12,074 nt of DNA from CAYPCH01 sp964409165 (GTDB lineage: Bacteria > Bacillota > Clostridia > Acetivibrionales > Acetivibrionaceae): positions 1 through 12,074 of the forward strand of contig CAYPCH010000113.1 in NCBI GenBank assembly GCA_964409165.1, written 5' to 3'. Both the position numbers and the translations under genes were made by a program. The notes beneath the pieces were generated by a model. The model was not told the DNA's origin. It made no database searches and worked only from the letters and a program-made list of their open reading frames with translations. Every line of letters begins with the position of its first letter. Position 1 is the stretch's first letter. This document shows, piece after piece, positions 5,814 through 11,929 of the stretch.

Positions 5814-6845
5814 TTATTTAGGGATAAGGGAGTCAAAACTGTCCAGAACCTGTGACGCTGTTTTTTCAAAGGTACTCATTTCCTGTATGCGCTTCAGATA
5901 TTTTTCCGGACTCCATTCCTTGTCCCTTTGGTAGTAATATTTATTTATAGCACCTGTAAACAAATGAGGAAACATCAAGTCCAGCTTGACTACTTTCCAT
6001 TCGTCTTGTGTCAGAGGATTTTCCGACTGATAATATTCTATAAATTTTTTTGTCAGTTCCAAATTCCAACCACCTGTTTTTTTCATTATTTTATTCAGGA
6101 GCTTTCTTATATCCCGCGCTGGAATATCCATTGTAATGGAATCAGTGTCCAGTACAAAAATCTTTCCAGAAGGCTTTATAATAAGATTTCCAGCTGCAAA
6201 GTCCTGATGGCACAATCCCCCGGTAACGGTTACTTTATCAACCCAGGATGCATACTCATTACCCCTTAGTCCCTCAATGGCTTTTTTGGCTCTTTCATAA
6301 AAGCCGGGAAACTCTTTTATTATTGTCTTGCCGATATTGCTGCTACTATTTTGTGCAAGCTCCTTTTCATAGAAACCGTACATGTCATTTATCTGGTTTT
6401 CATAATCAGAAATCCATCTACCAAGGTGTATTTTCGGCTTTGTATCAGGAAGAGGAGTAAAGCCTCTTGAAGCAGAATGGAACTTTGCCAGTTCCTTAAC
6501 AATGACCTTGAGTTCTTCAGGGGAAGCATATGATGGATTTTTACCTTCTATAGCGTCTGACAGTACATAACATATACCGTTGATATTAACATAATCATCC
6601 CCATCTTTTGTTTTATTTACATGAGGTATGTTTATGCCTGCACTGGTTAGGTGTCTTATAGCGCTTAAGATGTATTTTAAGGTTTGTTCAGAGTTTGATA
6701 TTTTTTTTAATACCTTTAACCCTGTGTCCGTTTGAACCCACCATACACCTTTTTTTCCTTTGTAAGACTCATTGCTGATATTTAAGTGTTTTATGTCGTA
6801 TTGTTCCAATATGGAGTCAAGTGGTTCCATGCTGATTGAATTCAT
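5814..6845 (-). CDS. CotS-family spore coat protein, kinase fold, first copy (343 aa)
   Basis: A second CotS-family protein with the same fold and layout as the gene that follows it: a lysine-containing strand (LKVLKKI, 43-49), the segment YVLSDAIEG (93-101), the catalytic loop CHQDFAAGN (212-220, with H213, D215, N220) and DTD (233-235) followed by DIPARDIRK. The paired copies share blocks such as the ARD.RK motif and the C-terminal (F/Y)PHxFxG(A/L) region, but are clearly diverged, so the duplication is not recent. ATG 6845 has an AAGGAGGAG site just upstream. This is the first gene of a minus-strand operon of two CotS-like genes, a GT4 glycosyltransferase and a dehydratase. A CATATTTAA box at 6886-6894 (minus strand) resembles the -10 of mother-cell sporulation sigma factors, but no convincing -35 is seen. 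Confidence 0.9.
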   Translation of the reverse strand: MNSISMEPLDSILEQYDIKHLNISNESYKGKKGVWWVQTDTGLKVLKKISNSEQTLKYILSAIRHLTSAGINIPHVNKTKDGDDYVNINGICYVLSDAIEGKNPSYASPEELKVIVKELAKFHSASRGFTPLPDTKPKIHLGRWISDYENQINDMYGFYEKELAQNSSSNIGKTIIKEFPGFYERAKKAIEGLRGNEYASWVDKVTVTGGLCHQDFAAGNLIIKPSGKIFVLDTDSITMDIPARDIRKLLNKIMKKTGGWNLELTKKFIEYYQSENPLTQDEWKVVKLDLMFPHLFTGAINKYYYQRDKEWSPEKYLKRIQEMSTFEKTASQVLDSFDSLIPK

Positions 6846-6921
6846 TTTACTCCTCCTTGTAAAGTCAAATTAATGTCTTAAAGACTTAAATATGCTCTAG
6901 TGGTAGTGTTGATGATGCTAG

Positions 6922-6958
6922 AAAAGGGAAGAACGGGAGGGAGATGTTCTTCCCTTTT
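6922..6958 (-). terminator. Terminator hairpin between the amphi-Trp gene and the coat operon
   Basis: A perfect 13-base-pair stem pairs AAAAGGGAAGAAC (6922-6934) with GTTCTTCCCTTTT (6946-6958) around an 11-base purine-rich loop. On the minus strand it ends in a T run formed by the stem itself. It lies 73 bases past the amphi-Trp stop and upstream of the first CotS gene, so it insulates the coat operon. The structure could work in both directions, but no plus-strand gene feeds it. Confidence 0.7.
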
Positions 6959-6970
6959 TACCAGCAGGGT

Positions 6971-7006
6971 GTAATGTATCAATATGATGGGTGTATAATA
7001 CATTAC
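6971..7006. repeat. Hairpin in the 3' region of the amphi-Trp gene
   Basis: GTAATGTAT (6971-6979) and ATACATTAC (6998-7006) form a perfect 9-base-pair stem with an 18-base loop. It lies between the amphi-Trp stop and the terminator at 6922-6958, so it would be in that gene's 3' untranslated RNA. Confidence 0.45.
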
Positions 7007-7030
7007 TGATTAACTTGATATCTTGTGTTA

Positions 7031-7288
7031 TTAATCAACATCTATTTCCAATTCTTCTTCTTCTTCTTCTTCTTCTGGCAGGTCATTTTCCCAGGAAACT
7101 TTAAAGCTGAATGAACCACCATCTTCGTTTTCGTCGTACTTCACCTTATAATCCAAATCGCTATCCTGAGGTATACTTACTCCTTTTCCTTCAATTAACA
7201 TCTTTCCGGAAAAAAGTTCAGGAATCATTTTTTTTACATAGTCAGCAAGTTCTGACCTTGAACCATTAAAATTCTCTTGATATTTCAT
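7031..7288 (-). CDS. Amphi-Trp domain protein with a poly-glutamate tail (85 aa)
   Basis: Residues 1-69 match the pattern of the small amphi-Trp domain family as I know it: MKYQENFNGSRSELADYVKK at the start, GKMLIEGKGVSIP in the middle, and the amphipathic strands SDLDYKVKYDE and SFSFKVSWEND carrying W66. The family's function is not established; members are short soluble proteins, often in bacterial and archaeal genomes that also have halophile homologues. The C-terminal 15 residues are strongly acidic, with eight glutamates in a row (72-79) encoded by eight identical GAA codons. ATG 7288 is preceded by AAGGAGAG at a normal distance. It is a single gene: a terminator lies behind the next upstream gene and another follows this one. 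Confidence 0.8.
   Translation of the reverse strand: MKYQENFNGSRSELADYVKKMIPELFSGKMLIEGKGVSIPQDSDLDYKVKYDENEDGGSFSFKVSWENDLPEEEEEEEELEIDVD
7052..7075. repeat. TTC/GAA trinucleotide repeat inside the amphi-Trp gene
   Basis: Eight perfect TTC units on the plus strand (GAA on the coding strand) encode the run of eight glutamates. An uninterrupted microsatellite keeps the reading frame when it changes length, so the acidic tail could vary between strains. Confidence 0.9.
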
Positions 7289-7328
7289 ATTGACTCTCCT
7301 TCTTTTATTATTTATAAATGCTTCTTTT

Positions 7329-7356
7329 ACATAATATTCAATGACAAATATTATGT
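7329..7356. repeat. Inverted repeat upstream of the amphi-Trp gene
   Basis: ACATAATATT (7329-7338) and AATATTATGT (7347-7356) are perfectly complementary over 10 base pairs, separated by 8 bases. It lies about 40-68 bases upstream of the amphi-Trp start, a usual position for an operator or a 5' mRNA hairpin. The AT-rich background lowers its significance. Confidence 0.4.
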
Positions 7357-7391
7357 TACTTTTTTTATACTAATTTTAATTTTTCGAAAAT

Positions 7392-7414
7392 AAAAAAAGA
7401 GTCTTTTAAGACTC
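7392..7414 (-). terminator. Rho-independent terminator of the coiled-coil gene
   Basis: On the minus strand GAGTCT-TAAA-AGACTC (7399-7414) is followed directly by seven T bases (7392-7398 read in reverse). It lies 24 bases past the stop of the coiled-coil gene. Confidence 0.85.
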
Positions 7415-7438
7415 AAAAGAAGAAATATATGGAAATAC

Positions 7439-7864
7439 TCATTTCTTATTTAAATTTTTAAGATAATCCGCAGTTATATTGGCAAAACCTGATCCCGGCA
7501 TTACCGGCTTATTGCCAGATTGTTCATATGTAGTATTTGTCTTTGCATTTGAACTTTGCCTTTTTAGTATTTCAAGCTCTGTTTTAAGAGTAGATAAGTC
7601 CGAATTGACTGTATCTCTGTTTCTTGTATCATCTTCTTCACTAATATTATTTTCAAGAACTGTTTGTCGGGCTTCAAGGTTGCCAATTTTCTTTTCAATT
7701 TGTTTTATTGACAAAACAATTTCAGCAATACTTTCTGAAATTGTTTTGAAATTATCCTTAATTTGAACTTTAAGGTCAGACAACTCATTCAAATCACTAT
7801 CTACTGTTAAATTCTTTGGCATAGGTTTCCTGTTTATGTATCCCATTCTATTATATATAAGCAT
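7439..7864 (-). CDS. Unrecognised small coiled-coil protein (141 aa)
   Basis: I do not recognise a family. The protein opens with a short region (MLIYNRMGYINRKPMPKN), continues with a long predicted helix of heptad-like hydrophobic spacing from about residue 25 to 103 (for instance SIAEIVLSIKQIEKKIGNLE), broken by a polar acidic stretch EEDDTRNRD (76-84), and ends in a flexible Ser/Asn/Gly/Pro linker plus a short C-terminal helix (ITADYLKNLNKK). There is no cysteine, signal peptide or membrane segment. The start is the ATG at 7864, because AGGAGGG lies 8 bases upstream; TTG at 7870 is two bases from that site. It has its own terminator. A scaffold, adaptor or structural role is plausible from shape alone, nothing more. 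Confidence 0.75.
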   Translation of the reverse strand: MLIYNRMGYINRKPMPKNLTVDSDLNELSDLKVQIKDNFKTISESIAEIVLSIKQIEKKIGNLEARQTVLENNISEEDDTRNRDTVNSDLSTLKTELEILKRQSSNAKTNTTYEQSGNKPVMPGSGFANITADYLKNLNKK

Positions 7865-7955
7865 AAACAAATCCCTCCTTATAAGTATTATCAGTATATT
7901 TTTCCGTATTAGAAAGTGTTACTCAAATATGGCACTGTTACCATCATGCCAGTAT

Positions 7956-8001
7956 AAAAAAATAAAGCACGGGGCAAAAAAATAGCTTGCCGTGCTTTAT
8001 T
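7956..8001 (-). terminator. Rho-independent terminator of the carbohydrate-binding protein transcript
   Basis: AATAAAGCACGG (7961-7972) pairs with CCGTGCTTTATT (7990-8001); on the minus strand the stem is followed by a T-rich tract (ATTTTTTTATA). It lies about 137 bases past the stop of the CBM gene, leaving a 3' untranslated region filled by the hairpin repeats at 7999-8127. Confidence 0.85.
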
Positions 8002-8066
8002 AGGGCCATTTCCTGAAAGGAAATCCGGCCAAAATTTTGTGACCTCGATGGGCACGAAATTTTATT
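7999..8066 (-). repeat. Copy B of the dispersed two-hairpin repeat
   Basis: Read on the minus strand, a hairpin AAAATTTCGTG/CACAAAATTTT carries the loop sequence CCCATCGAGG and is followed by a 30-base tail (7999-8028) that matches copy A (2374-2403) at 28 of 30 positions. The stem sequence differs from copy A while pairing is kept, with one G-T wobble. The plus-strand motif ATTAGGGCCATTTC (7999-8012) recurs exactly at 8064-8077, so this spot holds about one and a half units in tandem, 65 bases apart. Confidence 0.75.
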
Positions 8067-8127
8067 AGGGCCATTTCGGAATTCCTTTCATAAGGAAGCT
8101 GAATTGCGATGAAAAATTTTTATCGCG
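8064..8127 (-). repeat. Partial second unit and GCGAT hairpin behind the CBM gene
   Basis: ATTAGGGCCATTTC (8064-8077) repeats the start of the neighbouring unit, then diverges into a different hairpin, TTCCTT-TCAT-AAGGAA (8082-8097), and the hairpin TGCGAT...ATCGCG (8105-8127) whose centre AAAAATTTTT is self-complementary. All lie in the 3' untranslated region of the CBM gene, ten bases after its stop. Confidence 0.55.
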
Positions 8128-8137
8128 CCCAACATAG

Positions 8138-8461
8138 TTATTTTAAAATATCAAAGGAATAATTTCTCCCGGTGTTATTGTCCCAATTGTCTGCGCAATC
8201 CTTAAAGCATATATTTAATGTATCCGATTCTTCAACAGATATAGTAGTTTCAAACCCTGAAGCTGTTTTTGTCATGGGATAATCATAGGAATTGTCCCAG
8301 CTGTTTCCAAAACCTGTATGGACAAATATGTGGGATGCACCACTTTTAGACAACAACCCGTCGTACATAACAGTAATTTTTTCTCCTGGGGTAGGTACAG
8401 CAGGTTTAATAACAACACCATTAGATAAATAATCGTTATTGGTTTTAGTTGCTTTAGGCAT
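8138..8461 (-). CDS. Stand-alone CBM25/CBM53-type carbohydrate-binding protein (107 aa)
   Basis: The whole protein is one beta-sandwich module of the starch-binding CBM25/53 type. Seen: the first block VMYDGLL....GASHIFVHTGFGNSW (31-55), and the second block LNICFKDCADNWDNNTGRNY (82-101). W55, W93 and Y101, with nearby asparagines and aspartates, are the likely sugar-contact residues of this family. There is no catalytic domain and no signal peptide, which is unusual for CBMs usually attached to secreted amylases. It may bind an intracellular or spore-associated glucan, or be released on mother-cell lysis; this is inference. ATG 8461 follows GGAGG at 7 bases. The neighbouring nucleotidyltransferase fusion and coat genes fit a polysaccharide theme. 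Confidence 0.85.
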   Translation of the reverse strand: MPKATKTNNDYLSNGVVIKPAVPTPGEKITVMYDGLLSKSGASHIFVHTGFGNSWDNSYDYPMTKTASGFETTISVEESDTLNICFKDCADNWDNNTGRNYSFDILK

Positions 8462-8530
8462 AATAATCCTCCAATTTTAAGAAATTACTAAATACACTAA
8501 TGTATTTTTAAAAACATCTTTATTATTATT

Positions 8531-8559
8531 TACTTTTAAAATAAAAAAATACTTTTAAA
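8531..8559. promoter_or_regulatory. Direct repeat, possible binding site
   Basis: TACTTTTAAA occurs at 8531-8540 and again at 8550-8559, a start-to-start distance of 19 bases, close to two helical turns. It lies 70-98 bases upstream of the CBM start codon. The low complexity of the region makes chance possible. Confidence 0.3.
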
Positions 8560-8685
8560 GTGTAAAAAAGTTATTTGGAAATATTTATTACTTGAGTCAT
8601 ATTATAAAAGTTGGTGAGTATAATAAAAAGGTTTGACTTCAATGAAAAATTGGGTTCTTAGCATTATTGAAAATAAGAGATAGTA

Positions 8686-8701
8686 AACTATTTAAATAGT
8701 T
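8686..8701. promoter_or_regulatory. 16-base perfect palindrome, possible operator
   Basis: AACTATTTAAATAGTT reads the same on both strands. It lies about 197 bases upstream of the nucleotidyltransferase start codon. It could be a regulator site or an RNA hairpin; A/T-only centres are common in this region. Confidence 0.3.
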
Positions 8702-8897
8702 AAAAAGCAGAAAATAACAAAGTTGATTAAAATTAAGATGAATTAAAGTTGCAAATATTACAAAAGCTTTAATTGGGAAGCCAAAGTTATTAAATTTTAT
8801 AAGAAACATAATGCAACATAATGATGCAAATACGTATACATGTAAATTGTTAAAATATTATAAGAATTTGTAAGAAATTAATGAAAGGATGAATTTG

Positions 8898-11360
8898 ATG
8901 AAAGCAGTTATCATGGCGGGAGGAGAAGGCACCCGGTTAAGACCCCTGACATGCAACAGGCCTAAACCAATGGTGCCTATTGTCAATAAACCTGTTATGG
9001 AACATATTATCGAGTTGTTGAGTAATCACAAATTGACCGATATAGCTGTTACACTTCAGTATTTACCTGATTTGATAAAAGATTATTTTGGTGATGGTAA
9101 AGAATTTGGAGTAGATTTAAAGTACTATGTTGAGGACACACCAATGGGGACAGCCGGTAGTGTCAAAAACGCAGAAGAGTTTTTAGATGACACGTTTATT
9201 GTTATAAGCGGTGACGCATTAACAGATATCGACTTGACTAAAGCCATTGATTTTCATAAAAGAAAAGGCTCTCTAGCTACTCTGGTTCTGAAAAGGGTCG
9301 ACATTCCTTTGGAGTATGGAGTTGTGGTAACTGATGAAGAAGGTAGGATTACCAGATTCTTGGAAAAGCCAAGCTGGGGAGAAGTGTTCAGTGATACTGT
9401 AAATACGGGAATATATATACTCTCACCTATGGTATTGGAATATTTTAACAAGAATGAAATTTTTGATTTTAGCAAGGATCTTTTTCCGATCCTTCTTAGT
9501 GAAAAAAAACCTATGTACGGTTATGTTACCGAGGAATACTGGTGTGATATCGGAGACTTGGAAGCCTATAGCCAGGCTCATATGGATGTAATGGACGGTA
9601 AAGCGAAAGTAAAAATACCTGGCAGGCTAATAAGAGAAAAAGTATGGGTTGGTGAAGGTGCGGATATTGATGAGAGTGTAGCAATTGAATCCCCATGCAT
9701 TATAGGTTCAAATACAAAAATTAAAAAGGATTGTGTTATTGGAAGTTATTCTGTATTAGGAGAAAACAACATAATAGGAGAAAGATGCGGTATAAAGAGA
9801 AGTGTAGTATGGAAGAACAATGTAATGGATAAAAATGTTCAATTGAGAGGAACGGTCATATGTAACAAGGTGAATTTAAAGGAGAATGTTTCTACTTTTG
9901 AGAATTGTGTTGTAGGAGATGACACAATGATTGGTGAGAAGGCTATAATAAAACCCAACATAAAGATTTGGCCCAACAAAATGATTGAGGAAGGAACCGA
10001 AATAAATTCGAATCTTGTATGGGGTTCAAAATTTATACGGTCAATATTTGGATTTAGGGGACTGGCAGGAGAAATAAATGTGGATATTACCCCTGAGTAT
10101 GCATCTAAACTTGGAGCGGCATATGGTGCGGCACTCAAAGGAAAAGGCAAGATCGGAGTGAGTTCCGATGATTCAAATGCGGCAAAGATGCTTAAGATAT
10201 CCTTTATGTCCGGTTTAATGTCAGCAGGGCTACAGGTATTGGACTTCGAGATACTCCATTCGCCTGTAACCAGATCTGCTGTGAGGTTTTATGGTGCAGA
10301 TGGCGGTATACACATAAGCACATCAAGCATAAATCCAGGAAGGCTTCATGTAGATTTTCTTGATAGGAATGGGAGTAATATCGACCGAAGTGTTGAGAGG
10401 AAAATTGAAAATGCTTTTCAGCGGGAGGATTTTAGCAGATGTGAAGGTGAGTCAATAAAAAACATTGAAGTGATACCTGATTATACACGCTTTTATTTGA
10501 GAAATATAATAAATAATACAAAATCTAAGAAGATGGAATATAGAGTTGTACTAAATTCACCATCTGATTTTATTTTGAATACCGTCAGTGATTTATTGAC
10601 TAGTCTAGGTTGCATAGTTGAAAGAACAAAACTCAGGCTGTATGATAAAAAAGCAGTAAGAGGTAGAAATGATTCTAGCGAATTATCTTATTTTACAAGT
10701 GTCGTGAAAAAGGGAGACTTTGATTTAGGTGTATCGCTTGAAGATACCTCAGAAAAAATGATACTGGTTGATAATATGGGAAGAATTGTGACAGAAGATA
10801 TGTTTATTGCATTGATATCGCTTATTTTATTTAAATCAGTTGAGGGTGGAACTGTGGTGGTGCCTATATCTACCAGCCATGTAGTTGAGAAACTTGCACA
10901 GGAGAATAATGGAAAGGTTATACGAACAAAAACATCTCCTCAGGATATTATGAATAAAATGCTGGGGAATGATGTAAAAGGAGAAACTTTTGATCAGTTT
11001 ACACTACATTTTGATGTGATAGCCGGTCTTGGAAGGATATTGGATTTTATGAAATCAAATAATTATAAATTGTCACAATTAATTGATATGATACCTGATT
11101 TTCATATTAACGAAAAAGAAGTTGAATGCTCTTGGAGTGCAAAGGGCAAGGTAATAAGGCAGATTATTCAGGAAAATGACAATGAGAGCATACAGACACT
11201 TGAAGGTGTTAAAATATTTAAAGATGATGGATGGGTTCTTGTGTTGCCAGATGCTGAACAGCCTGTATGCAGGATAAAAAGTGAAAGCCATTGTGCTGAA
11301 TTTGCAGAAGAACTTACGAATTTTTATGTAAATAAAGTAAGGGATATAAGCAAAAGCTAA
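8898..11360 (+). CDS. Sugar-1-phosphate nucleotidyltransferase fused to a degenerate phosphohexomutase domain (820 aa)
   Basis: Residues 1-235 are a nucleotidyltransferase of the mannose-1-phosphate guanylyltransferase type, which makes an NDP-sugar from NTP and sugar-1-phosphate. Seen: GGEGTRLRPLT (8-18), RPKP (21-24), SGDALTD (104-110), FLEKP (154-158), NTGIY (169-173) and WCDIGD (215-220), all intact. Residues about 245-372 have hexapeptide-like repeats (IIGSNTKI, VIGSYSVLG, VVGDDTMIG) forming a left-handed beta-helix. Residues about 375-820 have the phosphoglucomutase/phosphomannomutase fold, but the motifs are eroded: TSSINP (475-480) for TASHNP, LEDTSEK (614-620) at the DGDGDR metal site, no GExSGH loop, and LPDAEQP (783-789) for RPSGTEP. 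The second enzyme is therefore probably inactive and regulatory or structural. Such fusions are often annotated as mannose-1-phosphate guanylyltransferase; the actual sugar is unproven. ATG 8898 follows AAAGGA at 8 bases, better than ATG 8889. Confidence 0.9.
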   Translation: MKAVIMAGGEGTRLRPLTCNRPKPMVPIVNKPVMEHIIELLSNHKLTDIAVTLQYLPDLIKDYFGDGKEFGVDLKYYVEDTPMGTAGSVKNAEEFLDDTFIVISGDALTDIDLTKAIDFHKRKGSLATLVLKRVDIPLEYGVVVTDEEGRITRFLEKPSWGEVFSDTVNTGIYILSPMVLEYFNKNEIFDFSKDLFPILLSEKKPMYGYVTEEYWCDIGDLEAYSQAHMDVMDGKAKVKIPGRLIREKVWVGEGADIDESVAIESPCIIGSNTKIKKDCVIGSYSVLGENNIIGERCGIKRSVVWKNNVMDKNVQLRGTVICNKVNLKENVSTFENCVVGDDTMIGEKAIIKPNIKIWPNKMIEEGTEINSNLVWGSKFIRSIFGFRGLAGEINVDITPEYASKLGAAYGAALKGKGKIGVSSDDSNAAKMLKISFMSGLMSAGLQVLDFEILHSPVTRSAVRFYGADGGIHISTSSINPGRLHVDFLDRNGSNIDRSVERKIENAFQREDFSRCEGESIKNIEVIPDYTRFYLRNIINNTKSKKMEYRVVLNSPSDFILNTVSDLLTSLGCIVERTKLRLYDKKAVRGRNDSSELSYFTSVVKKGDFDLGVSLEDTSEKMILVDNMGRIVTEDMFIALISLILFKSVEGGTVVVPISTSHVVEKLAQENNGKVIRTKTSPQDIMNKMLGNDVKGETFDQFTLHFDVIAGLGRILDFMKSNNYKLSQLIDMIPDFHINEKEVECSWSAKGKVIRQIIQENDNESIQTLEGVKIFKDDGWVLVLPDAEQPVCRIKSESHCAEFAEELTNFYVNKVRDISKS

Positions 11361-11364
11361 TATT

Positions 11365-11427
11365 AAAATGAGAATGAAGTATTAAGATTCTAATATCTTA
11401 AGATTCATTCTCATTTTCTTTATTTTT
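11365..11427 (+). terminator. Long rho-independent terminator of the nucleotidyltransferase fusion
   Basis: A 14-base-pair outer stem pairs AAAATGAGAATGAA (11365-11378) with TTCATTCTCATTTT (11404-11417); inside it TTAAGAT pairs with ATCTTAA. CTTTATTTTT follows. It begins four bases after the stop codon and may work in both directions. Confidence 0.9.
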
Positions 11428-11464
11428 AGGCATCTAGGAGTGAAATAAAAGAGGCAAAACTCCA

Positions 11465-11481
11465 GTACCCTTGATGGGTAC
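11465..11481 (-). repeat. Copy C: short hairpin with the same loop as copies A and B
   Basis: GTACCC (11465-11470) and GGGTAC (11476-11481) pair around five bases. On the minus strand it reads GTACCCATCAAGGGTAC, sharing the CCCATCRAGG core with copies A and B. It lies 14 bases past the stop of the 107-residue gene. The folded tail seen in A and B is missing, so the relation rests on a short core. Confidence 0.45.
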
Positions 11482-11495
11482 AAAATTAAATAAGA

Positions 11496-11819
11496 TTAAT
11501 CTCCAAATATAGGATCGTAATCTTTTTCTATATAGGGCTCAAAGTAAAAATCAATGTACATAAGCTTATCTTTGTCACTTGTATCCTTAGTTTGTGAAAA
11601 AGATGCTCTGAACTCAAATTCAGGCTCTTTGACCCTGTTCCGGGCATTTTTGTCCAAAGGAATATTGGGATTTCTGAATATTCCGTATTCGGAAAGCTTA
11701 TTCACCACCCAGTTAAACTCATCCATATTATCTACATCCATGCACGGTATGTTTCTGTTTTTCATCTCGCTAACGACGGATTCCAACTCACCGGTTTGAT
11801 ACCTTACTTGATAAAACAT
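11496..11819 (-). CDS. Unrecognised small acidic protein (107 aa)
   Basis: No family is recognised. The N-terminal part (1-49) looks like a beta-alpha unit: FYQVRYQTGELESVVSEMK followed by NIPCMDVDNMDEFNWVVNKLSEYGIF. The C-terminal part is charged, with an aromatic acidic end (YIDFYFEPYIEKDYDPIFGD). There is one cysteine (C26) and no signal peptide or membrane segment. The start is the ATG at 11819, because GGAGGGG lies nine bases upstream; the reading frame stays open to 11882 but without a better site. The good ribosome binding site and clean ends support a real gene. No co-transcribed neighbour is visible. Copy C of the hairpin repeat follows its stop. Confidence 0.7.
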   Translation of the reverse strand: MFYQVRYQTGELESVVSEMKNRNIPCMDVDNMDEFNWVVNKLSEYGIFRNPNIPLDKNARNRVKEPEFEFRASFSQTKDTSDKDKLMYIDFYFEPYIEKDYDPIFGD

Positions 11820-11929
11820 AAATGTTTTCCCCTCCATATAAATATTATAACCATATAAATCATTATATATTTTATACCACAAGTTATAGATTTGTAACTC
11901 AACTTTATCATTAGGCTAACCCTAAAGAT

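Larger units (their letters stand above)
8462..8888. other. AT-rich divergent intergenic region with short repeats
   Basis: This gap between two divergent genes has no credible gene. It holds a hairpin AAATACA-CTAA-TGTATTT (8490-8507) in the leader of the CBM gene, a 10-base direct repeat TACTTTTAAA (8531-8540 and 8550-8559, 19 bases apart), a TATAAT box (8619-8624) without a good -35, a 16-base perfect palindrome at 8686-8701, and the repeated word ACATAATG around 8808-8823. It must contain the promoters of both genes, but none can be assigned with confidence. Confidence 0.6.

Noticed and set aside
5928..6460. Two open frames on the plus strand opposite the first CotS gene
   Set aside because: They are antisense shadows of a clearly conserved gene, with no ribosome binding site and unnatural composition.
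7479..7766. A 95-codon plus-strand frame opposite the coiled-coil gene
   Set aside because: The minus-strand frame has a good ribosome binding site and terminator and a regular coiled-coil pattern; the plus-strand frame lacks these.
7999..8127. Short repeats behind the CBM gene as a CRISPR remnant
   Set aside because: There are only two partial units, no unique spacers of equal length, no cas genes, and the repeats fold as different hairpins.
8642..8683. A 13-codon frame (MKNWVLSIIENKR) as a leader peptide of the nucleotidyltransferase fusion
   Set aside because: No ribosome binding site precedes it and no attenuator-like hairpins follow it directly.
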